Assembly: GCA_021772555.1 (NCBI GenBank)
Contig: JAJFLT010000099.1
Span: 1-10,939, forward strand
Length of the DNA stretch: 10,939 nt
DNA from: Opitutales bacterium
GTDB lineage: Bacteria; Verrucomicrobiota; Verrucomicrobiia; Opitutales; UBA2987
Direction of reading: 5' to 3'
Shown: positions 1 to 7,153 of the stretch, piece after piece
How positions within the stretch are numbered: the first letter of the stretch is position 1
How the letters are laid out: each line of letters starts with the position of its first letter
The notes under the pieces: model-generated
What the model was told of the DNA's origin: nothing
Database searches by the model: none
Seen by the model: the letters and a program-made list of their open reading frames with translations, nothing else
Position numbers and translations under genes: made by a program

Positions 1-365
1 ACTATCAATCACCACTGGAAATAATGTTGCAAAATTTAGCCGCAGGAAAAACGCGTAAATCCTCTACGTTTTTATTAGAACCTATCTCAAATTCGCTGAT
101 GAATGATGTTTGTAGCGCCACGGTGGCAGATGCCACCGTGCCGCACAAATCCTTCGGACAGAGGCCATTATGAGTTTGAGCGGCGTTCCGTCAGGGCGGC
201 AGGGCTTCCAGCCCGACATACCCCGACGCGCCTTGCTCAAACACATAATGGCTCTCTGCATCAACATCATCGAATTTGAGATAGGTTCTAATAAAAACGT
301 AGAGGATTTACGCGTTTTTCCTGCGGCTAAATTTTGCAACATTATTTCCAGTGGTGATTGATAGT
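1..365. repeat. Large perfect inverted repeat, 95 bp arms
   Basis: Bases 1-95 are the exact reverse complement of 271-365 (95 of 95 matching, read directly). The arms enclose a 175 bp centre that has its own secondary structure: a 10 bp perfect hairpin at 119-128/131-140, an 18 bp nearly perfect inverted pair at 164-181/235-252, and a 5 bp hairpin at 202-206/210-214. The inner ~23 bp of each arm looks like the terminal repeat of a MITE-like element; the outer ~72 bp are ordinary-looking flank, yet also perfectly mirrored. The repeat starts at the first base of the window, so the outer part may be a fold-back artefact. No credible protein is encoded: the short frames here are shadows of the palindrome. 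Confidence 0.95.
72..294. mobile_element. MITE-like element with ~23 bp terminal inverted repeats
   Basis: The segment begins with TTATTAGAACCTATCT and ends with its reverse complement AGATAGGTTCTAATAA. The ends remain inverted-repeat-like, but imperfectly, beyond base 95. It is about 220 bp long, has no transposase reading frame and is rich in internal hairpins, as expected for a non-autonomous miniature element. A diverged partial copy of its left end lies at 8053-8121, which shows that the sequence is dispersed. Exact borders and any target-site duplication cannot be set because the flanks themselves are mirrored. The parent insertion sequence is not identified here. It could instead be a non-mobile palindromic intergenic repeat. 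Confidence 0.45.
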
Positions 366-372
366 TTAAGGG

Positions 373-400
373 TTTCTTTTATAAAAGGATGTTATATAAT
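373..400 (+). promoter_or_regulatory. Candidate promoter for the SLC13 permease
   Basis: A perfect -10 hexamer TATAAT lies at 395-400, about 70 bp before the permease start. The -35 region (around 373-378, TTTCTT, 16 bp spacer) is weak. It sits immediately outside the right arm of the 1-365 inverted repeat. The call rests only on the -10 match and its position in the gene's upstream gap. Confidence 0.35.
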
Positions 401-470
401 CCGATTACGGCTAAATAATCTCGATGGGCAACGTTCGATGAATGGCAGAAAATGGATAGTATAGCATAAA

Positions 471-2288
471 ATGACTTGGGAGATTACCTTTATGTTCCTG
501 CTGCTGGCGTTTGCGGTAGTCAGCTTTACGTTGGAAAAGCTGCCTACGGATCTGACCGCGATCACCCTTTTCGGGGCTGTCATGTTGGCTGGCTTGCTGC
601 CGTGGGCGGAAACGCTGCCCGGCCCGGATGCGTTAATAAAGGTATTTGCAAACCCGGCCCCCATCACAATTGCGGCTATGTTTGTCGTCAGTGCGGCACT
701 GCAAAAATGCGGGGCCATCGACCTGTTGGCGGGCGGGCTCGGGCGTGTAGCCAGCATCGGCCCACGGAAATTCCTGCCCTTGATGATCCTGTCCGTTGCC
801 GTGATTTCGGCATTTACCAATAATACACCGGTGGTGGTGGTATTCATGCCGGTTATATTGAGCCTGGCCCGATCGATGGAGATACCGGCATCGAAATTGC
901 TGATACCCTTGTCTTATGCCTCCATCTTCGGCGGAACCTGCACGTTGGTGGGAACGAGCACCAACATCCTGGCCAGTGAATTTATGGAAGAAGCCGGCCA
1001 AACCCCGTTGGCCATGTTCGAATTAGTCTGGGTCGGATTTCCCATGCTTTTGGTGGCAACGGTCTACCTTACTTTGTTCAGCAACCGATTGTTGCCGAAA
1101 AGAGAGACGCTGACTTCGATCCTGAGCGAAGAGGAGCGAAAAGAATTTCTGACCGAAGCGTTCGTCCAAAAGGGGTCCGAACTGGTCGGCAAAACGGTGG
1201 AGGAATCCGGTATTTTGAAAGGAAACAGCCTGAGAGTTCTCGAAATTGTGCGCAGCGAGGTTGTTCTCGGAGGAAATCCCAAGACGAAGCCATTGGAGGA
1301 AGGGGACCGTCTGGTGCTTTCCTGCCGGCCTTCCGGTTTCGCCCACGCGCGCAGCCTGAAGGGCCTGGAATTGTTCGCGGAAATGGATCTCGGCCTGGAA
1401 GCCATCGCCGCGCACGAGGGTTCCATCGTTGAGGCAGTCATCGGCCCGCGGTCCACCTTAACAGGTAAAAAAGTTAAAAACCTCAAATTTCGCCAGCGCT
1501 TTAATATGATCATATTGGCCATACACCGCAGAGGCATTAATATGCGTGAGAAAATCGGCCAACTGGATTTTGACTTTGGCGACACCTTGCTGCTGATGGG
1601 AACCGATCGTGCAATTGAGGAATTACGCAATAGCGACGACATTTTATTGCTCGACCGGCCGGCCACCCCAGCCAAGAGCAGCCGCAAAAAGATGCCCCTG
1701 GCGGTGGGAACCCTGGCCGTCATCATACTACTGGTTTCATTGAACCTGGTGCCGATTGTGGCGGCCTCCCTGATTGGTTGCGGATTTCTTTTCCTGACCG
1801 GCTGCCTGCGGACCAAGGAAGCCTACCAATCCATCGACTGGAGCATCATTTTCCTCATTTACGGCATGCTGGGCATCGGCCTGGCCATGCGGGATACGGG
1901 CGCGGCCAACCTCATTGCCGGGGGCATGGTATCGGTGGTCGATAGCGTGTTTTCGGACCCGGTCAGACCCTACGCTTTGCTGGCCGGTATTTATCTCTGC
2001 ACGGCCATTCTGACCGAATTGCTCTCCAACAACGCCACTATTGTGCTGATGGCCCCCATCGCCCTGGGGATGGCAACCGAATTGGGGATCGACCCACGGC
2101 CTTTGTTGATAGCCACTACGATTGCCGCCTCGGCAAGTTTCTCAACACCCATCGGCTACCAGACAAACACCTATGTCTATGGCGTAGGCGGTTATAAGTT
2201 CAGGGATTTCGCCAAAATCGGGATTCCCCTCAATTTACTCTATTTTACCCTCAGCGTAATCCTGATTCCCCTCTTCTGGCCTCTCTAA
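471..2288 (+). CDS. SLC13/DASS-family anion permease with two RCK_C (TrkA-C) domains
   Basis: A 605-residue inner-membrane protein. Hydrophobic segments fill residues ~4-210 and ~408-605, separated by a soluble insert at ~215-400. The two membrane halves carry the duplicated helical-hairpin motifs of the family: NNTP (117-120) with GTSTN (161-165), and SNNATIVLMAP (519-529) with STPIGYQTNT (558-567). The insert has the look of two tandem RCK_C/TrkA-C domains (about 228-300 and 312-395), which in relatives such as the algal SAC1-like and cyanobacterial sulfate permeases are regulatory. Family members usually move sulfate, dicarboxylates or similar anions with sodium; the substrate here cannot be told from sequence. 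The ATG at 471 is the first possible start, since the upstream in-frame ATG at 438 meets a stop; no strong ribosome-binding site is visible. Its stop lies 21 bp from the convergent gene's stop, with no clear terminator between them. Confidence 0.9.
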   Translation: MTWEITFMFLLLAFAVVSFTLEKLPTDLTAITLFGAVMLAGLLPWAETLPGPDALIKVFANPAPITIAAMFVVSAALQKCGAIDLLAGGLGRVASIGPRKFLPLMILSVAVISAFTNNTPVVVVFMPVILSLARSMEIPASKLLIPLSYASIFGGTCTLVGTSTNILASEFMEEAGQTPLAMFELVWVGFPMLLVATVYLTLFSNRLLPKRETLTSILSEEERKEFLTEAFVQKGSELVGKTVEESGILKGNSLRVLEIVRSEVVLGGNPKTKPLEEGDRLVLSCRPSGFAHARSLKGLELFAEMDLGLEAIAAHEGSIVEAVIGPRSTLTGKKVKNLKFRQRFNMIILAIHRRGINMREKIGQLDFDFGDTLLLMGTDRAIEELRNSDDILLLDRPATPAKSSRKKMPLAVGTLAVIILLVSLNLVPIVAASLIGCGFLFLTGCLRTKEAYQSIDWSIIFLIYGMLGIGLAMRDTGAANLIAGGMVSVVDSVFSDPVRPYALLAGIYLCTAILTELLSNNATIVLMAPIALGMATELGIDPRPLLIATTIAASASFSTPIGYQTNTYVYGVGGYKFRDFAKIGIPLNLLYFTLSVILIPLFWPL

Positions 2289-2309
2289 CGAGCTTGGTTC
2301 TGCTGAAAG

Positions 2310-3248
2310 TCAGTTGTTTTCGATTACTATTTTAACTTCTGGCGCTTTCCCGTAAGGGGCCGGATTGGGATGAATCATTTTGGGAAAACGATCCTGGATG
2401 ATCGTCCAGCAGGGAGTTGGAGTTGCATAGTCATCGACGTGCGTCTCAACATCGCACATCGAAATCTGGTTGGTTTTGATTCCGTAAAGACCACCCTGCA
2501 TGAGACAGGCGCACCCATGACGCTCGTCGGGAAGCCCAAAGATTCCGTGAAAAAATTCATGGCAAAAAATTCGCACGTAACACCTGCCACCGCTTTTGAC
2601 TACCCAATCAGAACGGCCCGCATTATAACATATCGCCCCGCCCCCATCGAGAAGGGTCAATTTTAATTTGTCTTTTTCGATGACGAACCGGCCACGGCTG
2701 GTTTTATCGGCAATGGTGATCTCCTTGAGGTAAACCTGGCCCTCGGTCAGGTCCCAAATAAACCAGTTCAAACGCCGAATGCGCCATGAAAATTCCTCGA
2801 AAAAGGCGGCCTCGGCATCATCCTCAATGGCAATGGTAAATGAATAAGCCCTCCCTTCCCGATCAACTTTTCCGATCCATTCCCGATTGACTGCACCCGG
2901 ACGGCTCCAGCGACCATTTTTCTCAACAAATCCCATGGCCTGGCGCGAAGCGGCATGGTCGGGATCGATCTGGATGGCTAAAATCCACTGCTCCCAAGCC
3001 TCGTCTTCAAGACCGTGTTTCCAGGCCCATTGTCCAAGGCGGAAATGCTCCACGGGGTCGCTAGATTCGTGTAAACGCCGGTTGGCCTGATTATAGTTCT
3101 GGTAATTGCCAAACCATTCCCGCGGATCCATCGGGTGAAGCGCCGATTTTCCCAACCCAGCCACCTGGGCATAAGACAATGGGGCAAAAAGAAGTAAAAT
3201 CAGCAGGCAAAGCAGAGGCATTGATCGATAATCAGAAGATGGGGACAT
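2310..3248 (-). CDS. Secreted TPR-containing metzincin-like putative zinc metalloprotease
   Basis: About 312 residues. An N-terminal hydrophobic stretch (residues ~10-24) ends in SYAQ, a plausible signal-peptidase I site, so export is likely. Residues ~67-105 resemble one TPR unit (DEAW...ILAIQIDPDHA) followed by a GFVEKNGRW segment. The C-terminal third carries HEFFHGIFGLPDE (230-242), a zinc-protease HExxH motif followed by Gly and Asp, then a Cys-rich CACLMQGG (247-254) that could be the Met-turn, and ISMC further on. Spacing between the second His and the Gly is one residue longer than the usual metzincin HExxHxxGxxH/D. I do not recognise a named family; catalytic activity is inferred. 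An in-frame TTG at 3251 precedes the ATG at 3248; I chose the ATG. It is transcribed towards the permease gene and divergently from trpE. Confidence 0.75.
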   Translation of the reverse strand: MSPSSDYRSMPLLCLLILLLFAPLSYAQVAGLGKSALHPMDPREWFGNYQNYNQANRRLHESSDPVEHFRLGQWAWKHGLEDEAWEQWILAIQIDPDHAASRQAMGFVEKNGRWSRPGAVNREWIGKVDREGRAYSFTIAIEDDAEAAFFEEFSWRIRRLNWFIWDLTEGQVYLKEITIADKTSRGRFVIEKDKLKLTLLDGGGAICYNAGRSDWVVKSGGRCYVRIFCHEFFHGIFGLPDERHGCACLMQGGLYGIKTNQISMCDVETHVDDYATPTPCWTIIQDRFPKMIHPNPAPYGKAPEVKIVIENN

Positions 3249-3450
3249 CAATTGAGAGTCTCTCTTTTTCTAATTATTCCCGTTGGGGTACGTTGCAAAA
3301 GAAGACTTCCGGCACTTTTTGGCTTTCTCATACTGATTATGCTGCTAAAAAATTTACCCTAAATCCAGCACGCCTGATAAGAAATTGGCAGCACTTTCAT
3401 CGGGGATTTTTCTTGTTTCGGGATGGTTAAATCTTCAGCGTTGGTGGCCC

Positions 3451-4965
3451 ATGCTTGACGAGGTGAATATTTTTCCATCCAAGGCCGAATTTCTGCAACT
3501 TGCCGATGAAGGCAATCTGGTGCCGGTCTACACCGATTTGATGGCGGACTTTGAAACCCCGGTCTCCGTATATTCGAAACTGAACCGGAACGGGCCAGCC
3601 TATCTTCTGGAATCCATCGAGGGGGGCGCCACTCTCAATCGCTACTCGTTCATCGGCTGCCAGCCGAGAAAGACCTTCAGCGTTTTCTGGGACAAGACCT
3701 ATGTGACCGAGCGCGGCGGAGAAACCCAAACCGTTCCCACTCCGGCCGACCCGTTGGATATCATCGAGGAGGAAATGTCTCGCTACCGACCGGTGCATCT
3801 GCCCGATATGCCACGGTTTATAGGGGGAGCGGTCGGTTTTTTGAGTTATGAGTACATCCACGCGGTGGAGCCTTCGGTTCCTTTGGCAAAAAAAGACCCG
3901 CTACAAATGCCGGTGCTGCATTTTATCATCACGGACACCATCGTTATTTTCGACCGGGCACGGCAGACCTTGCGGCTTTTGCGCAATGCCCATATCGAGG
4001 AGGATCGGGAGAAATCCTACGCAGAGGCGGTGGAAGGCATCGAAACCCTTTACCAATGCCTGCAAGAAGAGCGCTCCCTGACCCCAATGCCGCTCCATAG
4101 CGCACAGTCGCTCTCGCTGCCGCCGGGCAATATGAGCCGGGAACATCTTGAAAGCATGGTGATGCGGACAAAGGAATATATCCGGGCCGGGGATGCGTTT
4201 CAGGTGGTTGGCTCGCAGCGATTCGAGCGGGAGTTCAAGCAGCCACCGCTCGATCTTTACCGGGCCCTCCGAACGGTCAATCCATCGCCCTATATGTTTC
4301 TCTATGAAACGGCGGATTTCTCTTTGGTGGGGGCTTCCCCGGAGGTGCATGTGCGATTAACGGACGGGCTGGCCGAGACCCGACCCATCGCGGGTACCCG
4401 GCCGCGGGGCCATACGGTGGAAGAAGACCTGGTCCACGAGCGCGACCTGTTGGCCGACGAAAAGGAGTGTGCCGAACACCTCATGCTGGTGGACCTTTCG
4501 CGCAACGATCTCGGGCGGGTATGCCAATACGGCACCGTGGTCGTGCCGGAGTTCATGGTTATCGAACGTTACAGCCACGTCATGCACATCGTCTCCCAAG
4601 TAGAGGGAAGACTGCAAAAGGATAAAAACGCTTATGATTTGATGCGGGCTACATTTCCGGCCGGAACGGTCAGCGGCGCCCCCAAAATCCGCGCCATGCA
4701 GATAATTGAAGAACTGGAGGGGGAGCAAAGAGGCCCCTACGCCGGCGCCATGGTCTATTTTAGTTACGATGGCAACCTGGACTCCTGCATCGCCATTCGC
4801 ACAGCCTTGATCAAGAAAAACCGCCTTTTCATCCAGTCGGGAGGTGGATGGGTGGCGGACTCGCAGCCCGCAACGGAATATGAGGAGACTATCAATAAAG
4901 CCAAGGGAATGCTCAAGGCGGTGAGCCTGGCGGAAAATATTCGACCGGCAAAAGCTTATTGCTGA
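3451..4965 (+). CDS. trpE: Anthranilate synthase component I (TrpE)
   Basis: Converts chorismate plus ammonia (from the glutamine amidotransferase TrpG) to anthranilate, the first step of tryptophan synthesis, in the cytoplasm. The 504-residue length is typical. The N-terminal domain has LLES (52-55) and NRYSFIG (63-69), the region that binds feedback tryptophan in TrpE. The chorismate-binding half shows PIAGTRPRG (312-320), DLSRNDLG (348-355), PAGTVSGAPK (403-412) and GGGWVADS (464-471). The last usually reads GAGIVADS, and VGSQRF at 253-258 usually reads VLSQRF; both are mild deviations. The reading frame is open upstream to a TTG at 3385, but homologues begin near MLDEVN, so the ATG at 3451 is preferred; GGTGG just before it is a poor ribosome-binding site. 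No trpG or other trp gene is adjacent, so it is unlinked here. The related enzyme PabB is less likely given the TrpE-type N-terminus. Confidence 0.92.
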   Translation: MLDEVNIFPSKAEFLQLADEGNLVPVYTDLMADFETPVSVYSKLNRNGPAYLLESIEGGATLNRYSFIGCQPRKTFSVFWDKTYVTERGGETQTVPTPADPLDIIEEEMSRYRPVHLPDMPRFIGGAVGFLSYEYIHAVEPSVPLAKKDPLQMPVLHFIITDTIVIFDRARQTLRLLRNAHIEEDREKSYAEAVEGIETLYQCLQEERSLTPMPLHSAQSLSLPPGNMSREHLESMVMRTKEYIRAGDAFQVVGSQRFEREFKQPPLDLYRALRTVNPSPYMFLYETADFSLVGASPEVHVRLTDGLAETRPIAGTRPRGHTVEEDLVHERDLLADEKECAEHLMLVDLSRNDLGRVCQYGTVVVPEFMVIERYSHVMHIVSQVEGRLQKDKNAYDLMRATFPAGTVSGAPKIRAMQIIEELEGEQRGPYAGAMVYFSYDGNLDSCIAIRTALIKKNRLFIQSGGGWVADSQPATEYEETINKAKGMLKAVSLAENIRPAKAYC

Positions 4966-5048
4966 CGCCGCTCTCCGATTGAACGAGTTAATACTTTGCC
5001 AAAAGGAATTTTATACCTTTTAAACAAAGCTCAAAACTGTGGTTGGAA

Positions 5049-5070
5049 TACAATTCGATTGGAAAATCGA
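5049..5070 (+). promoter_or_regulatory. Possible -10 box and small inverted repeat before the sigma gene
   Basis: TACAAT (5049-5054) is a 5/6 match to a -10 hexamer, directly followed by a TCGAT/ATCGA inverted repeat (5055-5059 and 5066-5070, 6 bp loop). No convincing -35 lies 16-18 bp upstream. It could be a start site with an operator-like dyad, or chance in an AT-rich gap. Confidence 0.2.
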
Positions 5071-5090
5071 TACGATTTAATTTCGTTTTA

Positions 5091-6125
5091 ATGAGCGCGG
5101 CAAAAAATCCCAAAAAATCTGGTAATAGCCATCCTGCAGGCATAACCGGTGATGAAATTGAGGTATCCAGGCAATCATCGTCTGAGGCGAAGAAAAAAAA
5201 TAATGCGCCTGAACTCCGTTCCACAGAACATAGCGCCATCAAGCTCTATTTGAGCGAAATCGGTCGCACCTCGCTCTTAAAACCTTCGGAAGAAGCGGAG
5301 CTGGCCCGCCGAATCAAGAATGGCGATGAAGAGGCGCGTATTCAGATGATCCAAGCCAATCTGCGGTTGGTGGTCAAAATCGCCCACGATTATTCCAATT
5401 TTGGCCTGCCACTCCTCGATCTCATAAGCGAGGGCAATATCGGGCTGATAAAAGCGGTGGAAAGATTCGATCCGGACAAAGGTGGTAAATTGAGCACCTA
5501 TGCGGCCTGGTGGATCAAGCAGAGCATTAAAAGGGCATTGGCCAATCAAAGCAAAACCATCAGGCTGCCAGTCCATCTGGTCGATAAAATCGCCAAAATG
5601 CGAAAAGTCTCCCTTCTGCTCTCGGAAGAACTGGGCCGGGAACCGACCAATGATGATCTAGCCCTCGAAATGGGCATGCCGGTCAGCAAGATCGCTCATT
5701 TAAAAAGTGTCAGTGTGCGCCCGACCTCTCTCGATGCCCCGGTCGGCGATGGTGACAATACCGAGTTTGGAGACTTGGTGGGCGATGAGAACGCCCCCAA
5801 TCCTTTCGATTATCTGCGCAGCAAGACCCTCATCGGTGATATCAAGGCTATGGTCGGGCAATTGACACCGCGGGAGGGGGAAATCATTCGCCTGCGCTTC
5901 GGTCTCGATGGAGACCAACCCAGAACTCTGGAAGAGGTCGGCTACATTTTCAATATCACCCGGGAGAGGGTCCGCCAACTGCAAAACATGGCTTTGTCCA
6001 GAATGCGCAAAATTCTCGCGAAAAAGGAGCGTCAGAGATCCGCCGATGAAATCCGCGAGGAACAGCTTCAACAAGAGCGCATGAAAGTGCTCAATGAATT
6101 CTACCGGTCCAAAATGGATAATTGA
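5091..6125 (+). CDS. Sigma-70 family RNA polymerase sigma factor (RpoD/RpoS-like)
   Basis: Directs RNA polymerase to promoters. With the ATG at 5091 it is 344 residues. A short charged, low-complexity N-terminus (1-45) replaces region 1.1. Region 1.2 follows (about 47-80), then region 2 with NLRLVVKIAHDYSNFGLPLLDLISEGNIGL and the -10-reading STYAAWWIKQSIKRAL (~135-150), region 3 (~165-240), and region 4 with LTPREGEIIRLRFGL and the helix-turn-helix TLEEVGYIFNITRERVRQ (~280-297). A 30-residue Glu/Arg/Lys-rich tail ends the protein. The size and lack of the long non-conserved insert fit a group 2 (alternative or general-stress type) factor better than the main RpoD, but this is inference, so no symbol is given. 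A TTG at 5043 could add 16 residues. The last ~45 codons recur at 6936-7082. Confidence 0.9.
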   Translation: MSAAKNPKKSGNSHPAGITGDEIEVSRQSSSEAKKKNNAPELRSTEHSAIKLYLSEIGRTSLLKPSEEAELARRIKNGDEEARIQMIQANLRLVVKIAHDYSNFGLPLLDLISEGNIGLIKAVERFDPDKGGKLSTYAAWWIKQSIKRALANQSKTIRLPVHLVDKIAKMRKVSLLLSEELGREPTNDDLALEMGMPVSKIAHLKSVSVRPTSLDAPVGDGDNTEFGDLVGDENAPNPFDYLRSKTLIGDIKAMVGQLTPREGEIIRLRFGLDGDQPRTLEEVGYIFNITRERVRQLQNMALSRMRKILAKKERQRSADEIREEQLQQERMKVLNEFYRSKMDN

Positions 6126-6222
6126 ACCAAATGTTTAGTGGCACACATAAGCGCAGGTATCATAGGGAAATAGTCATTGAGGCGCTCATTAACAAGTTAG
6201 GCTTCAGTGACAATCGGCATTT

Positions 6223-6798
6223 ATGGACGACTATCGAGAACCAGGAAAGATCATTCTGATCAACGGCCCGTCGAGCACCGGAAAGTCGACGCTCTCACTC
6301 GCGCTACAAGAGAGCTTGCCATTGCCATTCTGGCACTTTTCGTTCGACCACCTCCGGGATTCCAAAGCCTTGCCGATGGCGCGTTTTAAACGTGGCGAAT
6401 TCAAATGGCCTACTATGCGCCCCGCTGTTTTCGATGGGTTTCATCGGTGCCTGCCGGTGTTGGCCGAGGCAGGCAACAGTCTCATCGTGGACCACATCAT
6501 CGAGAGTGAGAGGTGGATGTCGGATCTCGTGAAGCTTCTATCGGCTTTTGACGTTTTCTTTGTCGGCGTGCATTGTACGCTTCCCGAGCTGGAGAGAAGA
6601 GAACGCGAAAGGGGAAATCGGCGTATTGGAGAGGCCCGGACGGACTATCAAGTAGTTCACGATTTAGCTGAGTACGATCTGGAAATTGATTCGACACAAC
6701 CGAACCAGGATAATGTAGATAGGTTGATTGATGCCTGGAAATCGCGTCGCCGCCCCACAGCATTCGAACGCATCGCTAAGCGCTTTCAGTGCACCTGA
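6223..6798 (+). CDS. Chloramphenicol phosphotransferase-like P-loop kinase
   Basis: A 191-residue cytoplasmic protein of the CPT-like family (small P-loop kinases related to Streptomyces chloramphenicol 3-O-phosphotransferase, 178 residues). Residues 8-22 give GKIILINGPSSTGKS, a textbook Walker A. An acidic FDHLRD follows at 41-46, in the place of the catalytic Asp of the Streptomyces enzyme. GFHRCLPVLAEAGNSLIVDH (72-91), FFVGVHCTLPELERRERERG (112-131) and a VHDLAEYDLEID segment (145-156) match family blocks. Most bacterial members have no proven resistance role and the real substrate is unknown, so drug resistance should not be assumed. There is no good ribosome-binding site at the ATG. It lies within a ~947 bp segment inserted between the intact sigma gene and a duplicate of that gene's 3' end, suggesting acquisition by recombination. 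Confidence 0.85.
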   Translation: MDDYREPGKIILINGPSSTGKSTLSLALQESLPLPFWHFSFDHLRDSKALPMARFKRGEFKWPTMRPAVFDGFHRCLPVLAEAGNSLIVDHIIESERWMSDLVKLLSAFDVFFVGVHCTLPELERRERERGNRRIGEARTDYQVVHDLAEYDLEIDSTQPNQDNVDRLIDAWKSRRRPTAFERIAKRFQCT

Positions 6799-6908
6799 TC
6801 AGCGGATATCGGGTCCTATATTATGGACGAGTTTGACTACCGACACCTGAACGGATACCACGGGTTAACCGAACTCCCCGAAACCGCAGCGGCGTCAATT
6901 AAAGATAG

Positions 6909-6941
6909 GCAAAATGGCTTGCTTCGATTACTTGGTGGCTT
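6909..6941 (-). other. Sequence resembling the 3' end of rpsA plus decayed terminator
   Basis: Read on the minus strand, this stretch together with the adjacent bases to ~6955 encodes ILDKATK followed by TAA, against ILDEATK-TAA at the end of the intact rpsA (8153 onwards). The 14 bp TTACTTGGTGGCTT is identical at 6928-6941 and 8153-8166. The bases beyond the stop (GCAAGCC then ATTTTGC) resemble the rpsA terminator in worn form. The match overlaps the start of the sigma-tail duplicate, because the sigma sequence itself reads ILDKA on the opposite strand. Chance similarity is possible. Confidence 0.35.
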
Positions 6942-7082
6942 TGTCCAGAATGCGCAAAATTCTGGCGATAAAAGAGCGCCAGAGATCCGCCGATGAAGTC
7001 CGCGAGGAACAGCTTCAGCAAGAGCGCATGAAAGTGCTCAATGAATTCTACCGGTCCAAAATGGATAACTGAAACAAATGTT
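6936..7082 (+). pseudogene. Duplicated 3' fragment of the sigma-factor gene
   Basis: Bases 6936-7082 repeat 5989-6135 (offset 947) with about eight differences in 147 bp (~95% identity), covering the last ~45 codons, the stop and about ten bases after it. There is no start codon or upstream sigma domain, so it is a remnant of region 4 and the charged tail, not a gene. Of the seven changes inside the coding part, five are silent and two are mild (Lys to Ile, Ile to Val), which is more like divergence between functional copies than free decay. The rest of 6799-7153 holds only the rpsA-like junction next to this fragment and no recognisable gene. Confidence 0.9.
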
Positions 7083-7153
7083 ACATAAAACCACGGGCGA
7101 CACAGGTAAATAGATAGCCGGATGGCATACTATGCCAGCGCAAATAAGGGGCT

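Noticed and set aside
82..361. Two overlapping short frames on opposite strands in the 1-365 palindrome
   Set aside because: They read through the inverted-repeat arms and hairpins, so the open length comes from repeat structure; no recognisable protein or ribosome-binding site.
1064..1816. 250-codon minus-strand frame inside the permease gene
   Set aside because: Antisense to the permease's RCK_C region; Arg/Ser-rich composition typical of a shadow frame.
3179..3430. 83-codon plus-strand frame between the metzincin-like gene and trpE, considered as a trp leader peptide
   Set aside because: Its Trp codons are scattered, it overlaps the 5' end of the metzincin-like gene in antisense, and no attenuator hairpin with a T-run follows.
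6223..6798. Calling the P-loop protein a true chloramphenicol resistance gene
   Set aside because: Family resemblance is clear, but many bacterial members have unknown substrates and nothing in the context indicates drug resistance.
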